From assembly GCA_965153455.1 (NCBI GenBank), contig OZ234495.1, positions 13,636,875 to 13,700,874 on the forward strand: DNA of 64,000 bases. Reading direction: 5' to 3'. Of the stretch, positions 36,857 through 48,022 are shown one piece after another; position 1 is the stretch's first letter, and every line of letters starts with the position of its first letter. The stretch comes from Sphagnum compactum. Lineage: Eukaryota; Bryophyta; Sphagnopsida; Sphagnales. A model generated the notes under the pieces. That model worked only from the letters and a program-made list of their open reading frames with translations, was not told where the DNA came from and made no database searches. The position numbers and the translations under genes were made by a program.

Positions 36857-38408
36857 TATTGACATGAAAAGTTGTGCATACTTATAAGCCTTCTAGTTGG
36901 TGTAAAACATTAATTTTCAAATAATTTCACAACTGCACATAATTGTATTCTTATCGTATACGAATCCTTTTTCATAAATTTCAAAAACTATTTGAACTGG
37001 GACACCTTATAATGCCTAAGGGTACAAAAAGAAACGCAATCTGGAGTCCTTGTATGGATACTTCAACTTGCAAACACGCAGTGAAGGAGTCACACCCTAT
37101 TATAGCAATGGGTGCAACCTAGGGACCTTTTTGCACTTGTGCTTCCCCAAACTAATTTGTTTTGTGTTCATAAACCTCTATAAAAATACTCCCTTCAAAA
37201 GCTTGATCACATGGTATAAATCAATTCTAAATCTATTCTTAATTCCTTTATATCCAACTCATATACTCTACAAGACACATAGTCATACATGTATTATATA
37301 TCTAGGTTCAACCTCATGTATCATCAGTCCAATATGTTCTGTAGAAGTCCTGCTGAATGCAGCCCATAGTTGTGTTGTGGCAATGTGTAGTAGTTGCAGA
37401 TGAGCTTGGGGTTAAGTCTAATTACAACATTGTCAGACCTAGGACATTATGGGTAGAGTTTTAACCTCAGCTTTATACCTTTCCTATCGTTTAAGAATTT
37501 GTGGCTCACTAACACATAGAACTATGCGTCTATATTCTCTAACTTTTACTAAGCTGGAACAACTTTTGATTCGAGTTGTTCAGATCATAGAGTGCAAATG
37601 TCAATTAGATACAATGACCAGCAAGTGACACATTAATTCGGTGTGACCATTTCTAATAACCAAGAACCCATGAAAGCTATTTCACATGTAATAAGATTGA
37701 TGAACAAAACATAGGGACACATATTTGTACATTGTATGTGGTTATTATACTCTTGAAAAGTACAGCATGTAAATCTGGTGTTTTAGAACAAGCATATGCC
37801 AACACTAAAATATTAAAATGTCCAAAGGACGCAGGATATACATATTCAAGTATTTAGGAAAGACATACTGTTGTTCCAATCAAAGATCATGCACCGCAAG
37901 ATTCCCTGCCACAAGTGTCTTGAAAATTGGATTCTTCCCCTGGTTTGAGACCCATATCTGATTGCAAATACATGGGTAAGGACACTATATATAACTGAGG
38001 CCCCATTTCCCTGGTGCACATGTTTGTTAACGTATCTACACAATGCAACTTCAAACATTATACATCAATACACAACTGTGGTAATCTCCACTTGTGACAA
38101 CAGAATAATAACCACTGGGTCTCAAGAAGCCTGAGGAAGAACAAATTGGTAAAAGACAAAATTGTAGACTTCACAAAGGAGTAAAAAAGCAAAATGATTG
38201 TGGTTCAACCCATCAAGTGCAGGTCCATTGGTGAAGTCCCTGGCACCAGGATGAGTCCTGCTTCCAAAACCAGGAAGTGGGTCAGGCTTGGCTCAATGGC
38301 ATGCCTGGTAAGTCTTGCAGCTCTCCTCTCCCAAAGACAGGAAGGAAATCCTGGTAGTCTAACCAAGCCAGTGCAATGTTACATACCAGCCCACAATAGA
38401 CTTGACTG
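36857..38408. other. Intergenic, 3' flank of the CNNM-like gene
   Basis: A 117-codon plus-strand frame at 37050-37403 is long for this composition but contains no recognisable domain. The right part (37900-38408) is the expected 3' UTR and flank of the minus-strand gene. Confidence 0.4.
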
Positions 38409-41400
38409 TTAGCTATCTGGGAGCTTTTGCAAGCCCTTCTGTTCCCCATCTGTACCCTGCACTGTATCACATAAGAGGATAACAAGTGTCAAATTTCATA
38501 GATCCTCTATCACACCAGACAAACAGCAATCAATGATATTACTTACAAAAGAGATGCAGGTTCAGGAGGGAGAGCAGTTTCATTTTGCTGTTGTGATGAC
38601 ACCCAGACATCATTTCTTCCAAACAATATATAATATGCTGTATATATATAAAAATTCTGAGATGCATCATGTCAGTAGCCAATATCACATTATAGATTCT
38701 ATACAATACTTTAGAATTAGCATGCATAATATGGAAATTAGAGTCAATGTCTGATATGCATCACATGGTCACACAAGAAGTGCCCAAATTCAAGCAAAAA
38801 CCATGGTAAGATTATCAGGACCTATTGTTGCCCAGTGTGGCTGGAAAATACTATTACTACCGAATACAGTTGACATGGCTCAATTTTAAAAGATGAAAAG
38901 ACTGTCACAGTATAACAGATTTGGTCCTCACTAAAAGATGCTAGACAAGTAAACAAACAATGTCCAAGCACAGGCATACCTGTTGGCAGTGGTTGTGATA
39001 CAGCTGGTGTTGACCTCCCCACTGGATTTACCCTAATCCTGCAAGAAATCAAGTACATTACTGGAACTACATACTAAAAAAATTAGAATAGAAAAGCCCA
39101 CGAGGTTCCACTTCCATTAAGTCATTGGAAACCATTTCATCCTTGATTCAGAACTTCCTGCCCTGTTTTTTCCTTTGAAACAAGTTGTCTTAAAACCAAG
39201 CAGGTCACAAACAACTTCAAGAATTTTATGTAGACAAATCTTACTTGTTGTGAATATTAACATACTCATCTGTTTCATCCAGAATTTCCTCCTGAAATCA
39301 ACAACCCAGAATCAATCAGAAATCTAGATCACATAATAATTGACAAATTGATCCCAGGTTTCCTGGTAATTTTCACAAGAGAAAAAGGTGACAATATGCC
39401 TAACTGTGATAAACAGCACCCAGGAGTGCTATTTGCAGAAGATCATGAGCTCTTTATTGAGCAACCCTCTAGTCCTCTTTAACAGAATCTTTAGAGGGTA
39501 GCCTTTCATTCTTCAGAAGGACAATAAGACTGGCCATCTGAGAGACAAATAACTCTTTACAACTACAAGGCCTCAAAAACCTGTAAAATTGACTATTGAT
39601 AACTCCCAACTTAGCAGTAATTGAGACATTGGAATGAACATTAGGCATAGAAACCATTTCAATACCTGCATACACTGGTTGAGAACATTTGTCAAAAATA
39701 TTGCAGGACATACCTTGAGGACTTTGTTTCAAAGCTAGATCCAAGAAGTTACAAGAGCTCTCAGTGAGATTCAATTTAGATAAAACAACATAGAAGACAG
39801 ATTCAACCAACCTGCAAGAGTTCCTCAATGAGATCCTCCATGGTTATGATTCCAACCACTTCCTCATCATTTGGAAAGCTATTCAGTGTTTCATCCCCTA
39901 TCTCCAACACATTGCGAGCTCCAGTTTGCTCCCACTTCTTGGTGCGCTGGCCAAGAAGTTGGCCACCAGTATTTTCCTCATCTAACTTAATAACTGGAGC
40001 TTTGCTGAAGGGAGAGGCAGAATTTGCTGATACAACACGGGTAGGCAAAAGACCACCATGATCACTGATTACCCCTCGATTTTCTACATGTAGCCTTTGC
40101 ACTGCATCTTTTTCAAAACCATAAGAACTGTGTTAGAGAGAAAAATGTACAACTATGACACCCTGTTGAAGCCTACAGAAAATTTGCCAAATCTGTGGAA
40201 ACCTTTTCATAAACAATAGTTCAAAAAATGCAAAGCCAAAGACATAGACTATTTCTGTCCACAAGTAAGACAATGGAAGTGAGAGGTCTGAGCCAATACT
40301 CTTAGTGGACTTTGATTCAAAGTTTTTTGGTGGCTGTCTTTCATCCACCTTCAACTGCTCTGAGTTTTGTTTGACAGACTCAACCTTCTCCTTATTGCAC
40401 TTGACAACAACAGCCATATGACTGTGTCCTTTCTGAAAATCGTTCAAGATATCATAAAGAGGCACCCCCTCTGCTACCCTGATCAATACACAAACAAACT
40501 TCAAATTGATGCATATAGCTAGAGCTGGACAAAATTCAGATTACTTATAAAACTCATGTGCTGTAAGCAAGGTTGATGGGTTTCCAGCATTAGCTGCATA
40601 ACCACCTAGTAAAACTCCAGATAAATGATTCCTAAGTTCAATTTCTTGTGCTAAATCATAACATTTACTTCACATCACAGATCCATTTGGAAATCTTGCA
40701 GGTACTTTCACCAAGATGGCAGACCCATGCATAACCATCCATACTCACCACCTCAGATTCTTTCCACAGTTTCAGGAAACTTGGAAAGAAAGACTAATTA
40801 CTACCAGCACCAAATTGCAAAATCTATGATTCAACACATGTATCTCTGCCTAGTAATGCCTTCACTTCATACATACTTGACTGCACCAGATGGAACTCTC
40901 AGGCTCTCAATTCCTTGCTTTCAGTTCCACATTGATCAAAGATTTGTGATGTTGCTACTGTAACAGTCTCTAGAAATGAGGTAACTGACGATTGTAAGTT
41001 CTATACTGTTCACAAAGTTCCCACTGAAAAATTCTCTTGTAAAGTTTACTGCCGTTGAATGCACTGTAGTAACTACTAGTTCCAATTTGGCCACCCAGGA
41101 AAAGGCAATACAGAAGAGCATGTGCCATAATTCATTCCTCCAATGGGTGCCAAAATAAGGCAAACACAGAAATGGCACTAGCAATAGGGACACGATCTGT
41201 TCCTATTCCCCAGATACATGCACAACCTGTTTCAATCAAACCTCTCAAGGAATTGTTCTTACTAAAGGCCAACTGACTTCAATTGTAGATGTTCAAGAAG
41301 GGTTAGAGATGCCACCTGGGAATCTTTCGAATTGTACAGTTTCTTACAGGTGTCTCATCTTGAGGAAGAAGAGTCAGCAAATTCTTCACCTGGAAAATGC

Positions 41401-44400
41401 ACCATGAGTCAGTCAACTTTGTCAAAATACAATGCGGCCATCAGCTGTATTTCACATTCCAACTTTGCAGGGCAGCAGCTTAGGTTGTCTTAGGGCTATC
41501 TGCAATTTGAGCTGCTTACACTCCTAATGACCAAACAACATGGCATCTTCCTTATGCTTCTGTATCCAAGAAGTTTATGGTGGTCACCCACTTTTTGAAT
41601 CCAACTTGATGCACACATCATGTAATGCCTTGCTTAGATGTAATTCAACATGCCAAGCTGTAACTTGAATTCCTTATTGCAGATGAAAAAGACAAGTGAC
41701 CTACCAGAACAAGGCCTACTATATTAGTCACACTTCCAGCATATACCGGAATGCGACTATGACCTTTTGCCATTATCATCTGCATCATCGCACTGCAATA
41801 AACCAAAACCTGGGATCAGAGAGCCAGTTCATGTAAAAGCACTGGAAAGCTCAACATAACCTACATTGCAGAAGACCTTTTGCCTTATTTCAAAACATAA
41901 AGAACCTTCCATTCAAAAAAAAACTTTGCAAGTACTGAGAACTTCTCAATGCTTACAATTTAAAGGAACCTGAAAATAATTTGGAGATGAATCTATTATA
42001 AGGAACTGGATATTTCAGATCTGACCAGAAAACCAGAAACCATCAGCAACCATGAAAAAGAGGGAATCCCACCCTAAAGAAAAGAGAAAAACAGACCACA
42101 AAACAGAACTAATGAGTGGTTTGAACAACAGCATTGGTCATACACATGTTCAGGGACCTTCAACGGCAATATGAATGGCATTGGCCACATACCATATCAT
42201 CCCCACTGACTTCATCAGTTCCCAGCAATGGGTTCAGGTTAATGTCAAATATTAACCAACATAACAAGTTTCTGTCCCTAGACCAACAGTCATGGGGAAA
42301 TTCAGCCATGGCTAGCTCAAGAAAAGAATACCAAAAGACCTCGAGAAAAAAGACTGACATAGAAGAGGAAAAGGCCAGAAAAGAAAAACCCCAACAAAAT
42401 ATGAAAAAGCAAAGAAAACAGAGAGATGAAGGACATTCAGGCAAATTTTGCAGCAAAAAAGTATCAGTTGGAGAATCTGCAAAAGAAAAAACTTCCTTTA
42501 CAAGGTGTTTGTTCCTGTACAAGGTGGCATATAGAAACATTATTCACCCAAATACTGGGTGCATAAGTTTTACCTAGGATGTATGTTTTCATCACATGTA
42601 AAATTAGTTTATGAAGAATGTTTGATTGGCTGTATTGGAAAACATACACCATTTCCCACAAGGTAGCATGGCAGTTTTCTCCTCAATATTTCTGGGAACC
42701 TATCAACAAGTACTTCTAGATCACCTAGGAGAGATGTTGAAACCACATAGCCACCACCTGAGAAGCTAGTCTCCATACCCACCAGTTCAATAGACCAGTT
42801 TTGTGGATACTTCAACAAACCTTACTATCAGATGGAGGATGAAATGGATTTACTTTGGAGTGGAACAAGTGGTTATTTGTTGTAAACCACTGCCAGCCAG
42901 TTTCATGCCTGCAAGTAAACATTATAGTCTGGGAAATAAATGGTAATGACCTCATTCCCAACTGAACATGGCAAGGGACATTATGCAACATTAGCAACGG
43001 TGAGCACATAATGAAACAAAACTCATCACAGGACAAGGAGCATCATTGTCTTTGTGAGAAACAACTTTATGATTACATACAAGTCAAGCTTTGCATTCAC
43101 ATCCAGTGCAAATACGTCTTCAATTGGAGTCATTGCTTGAGAAGCTGTCTTAGATGTCAGCTCCAAAGCTCCAGCAATAATTGTAGTCTCATCATATGTC
43201 AATTCTCCTCCTTTTCCAGCCTGCATTTGAACTGATCAATTCATGCACCAAAACTTGACTTTTGCATCCTTCCTCAGAGAATGCCACCTTTCGAGATGCA
43301 ATGAACAAGTTTAAGAGATGTGTTTGAGTACAACCAGGAAGACCATCATGCAAAACATTTAATTTATTGTAACAACACCCCTGCCAGCAGCAATACATCA
43401 CCTTCTACTAAGATGGGAGAAAAACTCCCCACATTGGACAGCAACCATCGAAAAGAACACTTGGATGATATTGAACAGCTGAAATGCTATAATCGACAAG
43501 AATCATGCAAACAATGTCAATTGATATCTGCCTGTTACAGGTGAGAATGTGCAACCACTATCCTGAGCTCCTCCTTGCTCTTTGACTAAACATATAATCA
43601 ACAGCTGTCCTCTGAATTAGCAAAAAGTAGAAGCCTTGGTGAGACATTCTTAACAAAAGTTTGTTCACTACAAATTTCACACTATCTTTAATTTTTGGTC
43701 AGTGAATCTAAGGTTTCTCTAGATTCAATCTGCAGATTGAGAAATTTAATTAAGTCAATGACTGTTAATACAATGTCAGGGATCCAAAAAATTTGGAAGA
43801 CATGTTCAGTTTTTGTAACTCAGTGAACTCAGGTTATTGACCACAGGCAAAATAGTTCTGTAGAAGCAAACACCCTTCAAATGGGGTACTAATGAAATTT
43901 CCAACTGGCAAAGAAAAGGAAGAAAATTCTCTCTCATATAAGCTAAGACCCACTCCCATATATTCTGTTTCAAAATGAGTGTTCTTGTAGTGTTCAAACA
44001 ATTAGTGCAATTCCAAAGTACATAACGGCATAAAGTGAACAGAGTTTTAGGGAATTCTCACCGCATTTCCATGCATATCCACTAGAGTCTTTAACTCAGC
44101 TCGTCGGAAAAGAGGGTCATGACCTTTTCCAAGAATCAAATCTAAGAGCTGCACAAGTATTAAAAACACTCATCAGTCCTCTATGGTAGTAAGCAGCTTG
44201 GGGAAGTTTTACACTGATTGATTACAACATTGAGTTTAGAGTTTAGGGTTTAGGGTTTAGGATTGCATCCCTGAATTCAAATTTGTTTCTTTAGATATTG
44301 AGAATGTTAATCATAGATGGAACTCATGAAAAGTCACAAAGTATCTTCAGTTACTGAAAGCCAGATTATACAGTTACTAATGCATTTGACCACAACCACC

Positions 44401-46356
44401 CTAATACTGCACCTAAACCCTGCTAATAATATTCCAGATGTCCTATGTGACCATCTGGGTCAACAGACGGAGCTAAATCTTACCTTGCTGATTGGATATG
44501 CAACTGGGAAGAAGATAACAAGAAGTACACGGACCACTGGTGCCATAGCAGAACCAACAGCCAACCCAAATCTGGAGCAAATTGCCTGAGGTGCAATCTG
44601 AACTCATCCCCAAACAGCCAGAACAATTCTTTCAACGAAGTGGACATCACCAGAAGAAGTTACAAAGTATGGCAGGAAAATGCAGACAGTGGAAAAGTAG
44701 ATGGCTGAACACAACACATCCCTGTTGGGAAGTGGTTCTCAGTTACTCTAGCTCTGGCTGGGATTATACATTTATGCTTCCCTAAGGCTGGTACCTTATG
44801 ACAAGCCAATTCCATGGCCCATCCTACAGTCCAGAAAGATTTCCACCACTGTTTAATTAACTACCCTCTGAAATCCTTAAAAATTCCTCCCAGCATCCAA
44901 TGGATGTCTTAGGGTCAGGTGACATCTAAGTTGCTCAATCACCATTTTCTGGAATCTAGTGATGGAGTAGTGTCCACATGTGAGATAACAAAAACTACCG
45001 GACCACCCAACTTGAGAGATTCCATAGTTTTTGAGTGGGTCCTTCCCCACCCCCCCTCCCACTGGATTTGAGCAGTTCAACTTTTTGCACATTCACTCAC
45101 AGGTGGCAGTCATGAAACTGGTTATTGCCAGTTAGCTTATTTATTACAAGTTTTATCATTTGGTCTACTAGGGGCTCTTTACATAGGGTTTACCATTCAT
45201 GGACTATAGAAGGATGGGATTCTGACCTAGTGGTTCACTGCACATACAAATGCTACTCCACTAATTTTTTACTATTCTCCAATAGTTTGACTAGCAAAAC
45301 CTCCACAAAATAGTGATTGAGCAGCTTACATGTGACCTGACCCTTAGAATACTCTAACTTTCTAAGGCAGGAAAAATGTACACAATAAAAATCTCAGGAC
45401 AAATTGAAAAACATACCTCTCCAAACATGAGAATCAATGTCACTGAAATGAGAATCGCACCCCATGTGTTCAAAAGTGAATTCAGAAATATAGGGAGTGC
45501 CTGATTAGACAATGACATTAACAGAAAATCAGAAACATCAAGTCTCATGATAGACTGCTTGTGCATGGTGAGGCGGCCATTCTGGAAGATTACAGAGCCA
45601 GTACACCAGATTGCAAACTTGGTAGTGTATATCTCTCTGGAGATTAGGAACTGATGTGGACAAATGATGACAATACCTCCATTGCAAGTGCATTCCCTAT
45701 CAACAAGGTGCAAAGTAGCAGATGCTGGTTCTTGACCACCGGTAAAATTTTAGCTGCAACAACAAAATCCAGACAGCTATAACTTGATGATGATGATGCA
45801 ACAAAACAAGTGCAAAATTTATAATTAACCAGCATTCTAGTTAGAGACACCTCATTAGCTTGACCAAAAGTTCCAGACTCTTCATCATCTTCTCTGTGAG
45901 GCCTTTTTCCCCGGAGACTCCATAAGCATGCACAAATGTGCGTATTCTCCAACATACAAGACAGTATATTGCAGAAATGTGAACACACTGCTTTCTCGTT
46001 TCGAAAATTCGATCCTAAAATCCGGCACAACAATCAATTAAACCGAAAAATAAATGTGGTGCATCTGGCTCAAAAACCCCCAAGAATTAAGTAAAGTGGA
46101 GATTTCCTCCTCCTACACCATAATCATAAGACATATTGTGATATCCTGCATCAACAGAACCTACAGGTCTTGCAAAACTACAAAGAAGCAGGCAGTATCT
46201 TATCGCAATATCTACCAATCACTCCTCCAAAAAAAGGAAACTCTGACGCATAAAAAGGAAACACATCATGCCAAGGACTGAAAACTCGCACTTTTGTCAC
46301 AGCACCGACAAACAGAAATCTAAAAAGCGGCAGACCAGCGCAGGTGAAGCATAGAT

Positions 46357-46392
<36 letters not shown>

Positions 46393-46575
46393 GTAATTAC
46401 CTGCATGTTTGCGATCCGCTGGTTGGCCTGATTTGATGAGCACTTCGAGATCCACCAGCCCTAGCGACATGAGTCCCAGCGTGAGCCCCGACATCATGCC
46501 GGCAAAAAGCACCAAGCCGATGACGACGAAAATATAGATGTAAAACTTCGGAGTCCCGGGCTCGACTGAACCCAT
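38409..46575 (-). CDS. DUF21/CBS-domain membrane protein, CNNM/ACDP-like
   Basis: Integral membrane protein of the plant CNNM/ACDP family, linked in other organisms to Mg2+ and other divalent-metal transport. Modelled exons (minus): 46575-46401, 45753-45677, 45500-45417, 44597-44484, 44148-44062, 43220-43081, 41792-41705, 41389-41316, 40478-40263, 40127-39812, 39291-39245, 39038-38980, 38461-38409. All junctions are GT-AG and in phase, giving ~509 aa, normal for the family. DUF21 (about 10-180) is hydrophobic with conserved [26 protein letters not shown] and [10 protein letters not shown]. The CBS pair runs from AMTPIEDVF (208) through KGHSRIPVY and [19 protein letters not shown] to [18 protein letters not shown], with a variable insert of ~130 residues in the second CBS. 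GEIAPQ replaces the usual GEIIPQ. It resembles the Arabidopsis DUF21 proteins At2g14520, At4g33700 and At1g47330. The last exon is the least certain. Confidence 0.92.
38547..38587 (-). other. Possible 41-nt cassette exon of the CNNM-like gene
   Basis: Bounded by a good acceptor (CACAACAG) and a strong donor (GTAAGT). If included after the exon ending at 38980, translation stops after two new residues at a TGA. Skipping it joins the final exon and gives the 17-residue tail used in the main model. Confidence 0.4.
44235..44262 (+). repeat. Telomere-like TTTAGGG repeat in an intron
   Basis: Four units, two perfect TTTAGGG flanked by TTTAGAG and TTTAGGA, within the intron between the fourth and fifth exons of the CNNM-like gene. 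It matches the plant telomere motif/telo-box and is too short to be a telomere remnant of note. Confidence 0.7.
46360..46390 (-). repeat. (CT)n microsatellite at the start of intron 1
   Basis: About 15 AG units on the plus strand, so CU-rich in the pre-mRNA of the CNNM-like gene, beginning ten bases after the intron 1 donor (GT at 46400). Confidence 0.9.
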
Positions 46576-46851
46576 AGCTCGACAGATCGATGGATCGAGT
46601 GCTTGCTTCCTTGCCGCCGATCAATCGAGTGCACAAACGTTTCTGGTTCTTCTTTGCCTTCCGCTCCTCTTCTCTTCTCTCTCTCTCTCTCTCCTCCCGC
46701 AACAACGACCACAACACACCCGCAAAAGGAGAGAGCGTAGAGACCAAGAACAAGAAGGAAAAATGAGTAATAAAAATGCAAGCAAGCAACGTAATTTCTT
46801 CTTATTATTCAATGTTTTGAAGACAAGGCGCGAGACCGATAGCGCCAGTTA
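46576..46851 (-). promoter_or_regulatory. 5' UTR and core promoter of the CNNM-like gene
   Basis: Upstream of the start codon lies a purine-rich leader including (GA)n on the minus strand at about 46677-46693. No classic TATA box is seen; AATAATAAG near 46801-46809 (minus) is the nearest candidate. Transcription start is not determinable, probably near 46770 if that motif serves. Confidence 0.45.
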
Positions 46852-47197
46852 GGCCCGCTTTACACGAGGAGTCAGGGCCAATGTTCAACCCAAAATCCAA
46901 CATTCCTATTGGTGCAAAAGTTGAAATCAGCCCAAAAGGCTTCACACTAGGAGTCAAGGCTGAAATAGACAAAAACTTTTCAATCCGCCCCAAGTTACTA
47001 ATTAAATGCTGAACTTTATGGCCTTGTATTGGCCCCCAAATGGCCAAGGATACCATCAAATTTGGGAGGCCAATTTGCAACCCCTTGGGGCCAATGTTCC
47101 AGCATTTATTAGTAACTAGGGCCCAATTTGCAACCCAAAAATGCTCAAAGTTGGCCTCAAGATTTCTTTGGCCCTGACTCCTAGTGAAAAGCGGGCC
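46852..47197. mobile_element. Tourist-like (PIF/Harbinger) MITE
   Basis: TIRs of about 30 bp: GGCCCGCTTT-ACACGAGGAGTC-AGGGCCAA at the left and, in reverse complement, GGCCCGCTTT-TCACTAGGAGTC-AGGGCCAA at the right, with two mismatches. The trinucleotide TTA flanks both ends (46849-46851 and 47198-47200), the target duplication of PIF/Harbinger elements. A third internal copy of ACTAGGAGTCA lies near 46948. The interior is non-coding; the 91-codon frame at 46805-47080 is an artefact. It lies directly upstream of the CNNM-like gene. Confidence 0.85.
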
Positions 47198-47200
47198 TTA

Positions 47201-47813
47201 GTCTTCTTTTCTTCCCGGGCCTGTCTGTGGCGCTTTCTATAGTCTCTGCACTCCTTAATTAATCAAGTGTGTGTTTAATTACATTGCGCCTATTATTAAC
47301 TTACAGCAAAATATCTTACAATAGTACCTACCTATTGGGGATAACTAGTTGTTAACCGTTCTAAAATCAATTGACTGGACTTGTTTATTATCCTAGTACC
47401 TATGCTAGTTCGGCAGCAAGGTGCCTAACAATTATTTATTTTATTTATTTAGTTATTTTGGTCAGTTATGTTCAGCTGCAAAAATAACTACAATTCATGA
47501 TTTGACATTATTATACTAAATAATGAAGCTATTCTGCTTGAGAGCTTCATTCAGATTTTTGGTTTTGCAGACAAGACAAACGTTTTTTTTTCAGAATTTT
47601 TGGCAATTTCACAAAGTTAATTTATTAGTGCCTAACCCGCCTTAGTACTTTGGGTAGTGATTGTTCTTGTTGTCAGTTAAAGTCCTCGGCACCAAATGTC
47701 CAGCCTTTGCAGATGAAAAGCCACACTAAATAATAAGGTGCTCTCCAACCCCACTAAAACATTTGGAGCAGGTCTTTTTTAGTGTTTATGTAGTTGAATT
47801 ACGAGTAAGGTAA
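47201..47813. other. Intergenic, no gene seen
   Basis: Near 47580-47620 a T run followed by AATTTTTGGCAATTTCAC resembles the left end of the CAGTG-T-run MITEs, but no partner end was found. Confidence 0.35.
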
Positions 47814-48022
47814 AAGCTCAAGGGTGAGGGCAAGCTCAAGGGTGAGGGCATTATTGAAATAAGGGTGCTGCGTGAAACAAGAGTTGAGAGCAAGTTCAAT
47901 TTTGGTAATGCTCTCTCACCTGTGGGCTCTAAGCAGCATCAAAATTGTGAAACAAGAGTTGAGAGCAAGTTCAATTTTGGTAATGCTCTCTCACCTGTGG
48001 GCTCTAAGCAGCATCAAAATTG
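47814..48022 (+). repeat. Two adjacent tandem duplications (18 bp and 75 bp)
   Basis: AAGCTCAAGGGTGAGGGC occurs twice at 47814-47849. A 75-bp unit beginning TGAAACAAGAGTTGAGAGC occurs at 47873-47947 and 47948-48022, nearly identical. The 72-codon frame over the second repeat encodes the duplication and is not regarded as a gene. Confidence 0.85.

Noticed and set aside
37050-37403. 117-codon plus-strand open frame
   Set aside because: No recognisable domain, no promoter context or partner exon; expected occasionally by chance in this much DNA.
42134-42577. 147-codon plus-strand frame, and a 126-codon antisense one
   Set aside because: Both lie within the intron of the CNNM-like gene between the exons ending at 43081 and starting at 41792; no domain seen.
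46397-46812. Overlapping minus-strand frames of 63-130 codons upstream of and across exon 1 of the CNNM-like gene
   Set aside because: They cover the 5' UTR and exon 1 in wrong frames, driven by the GA microsatellite.
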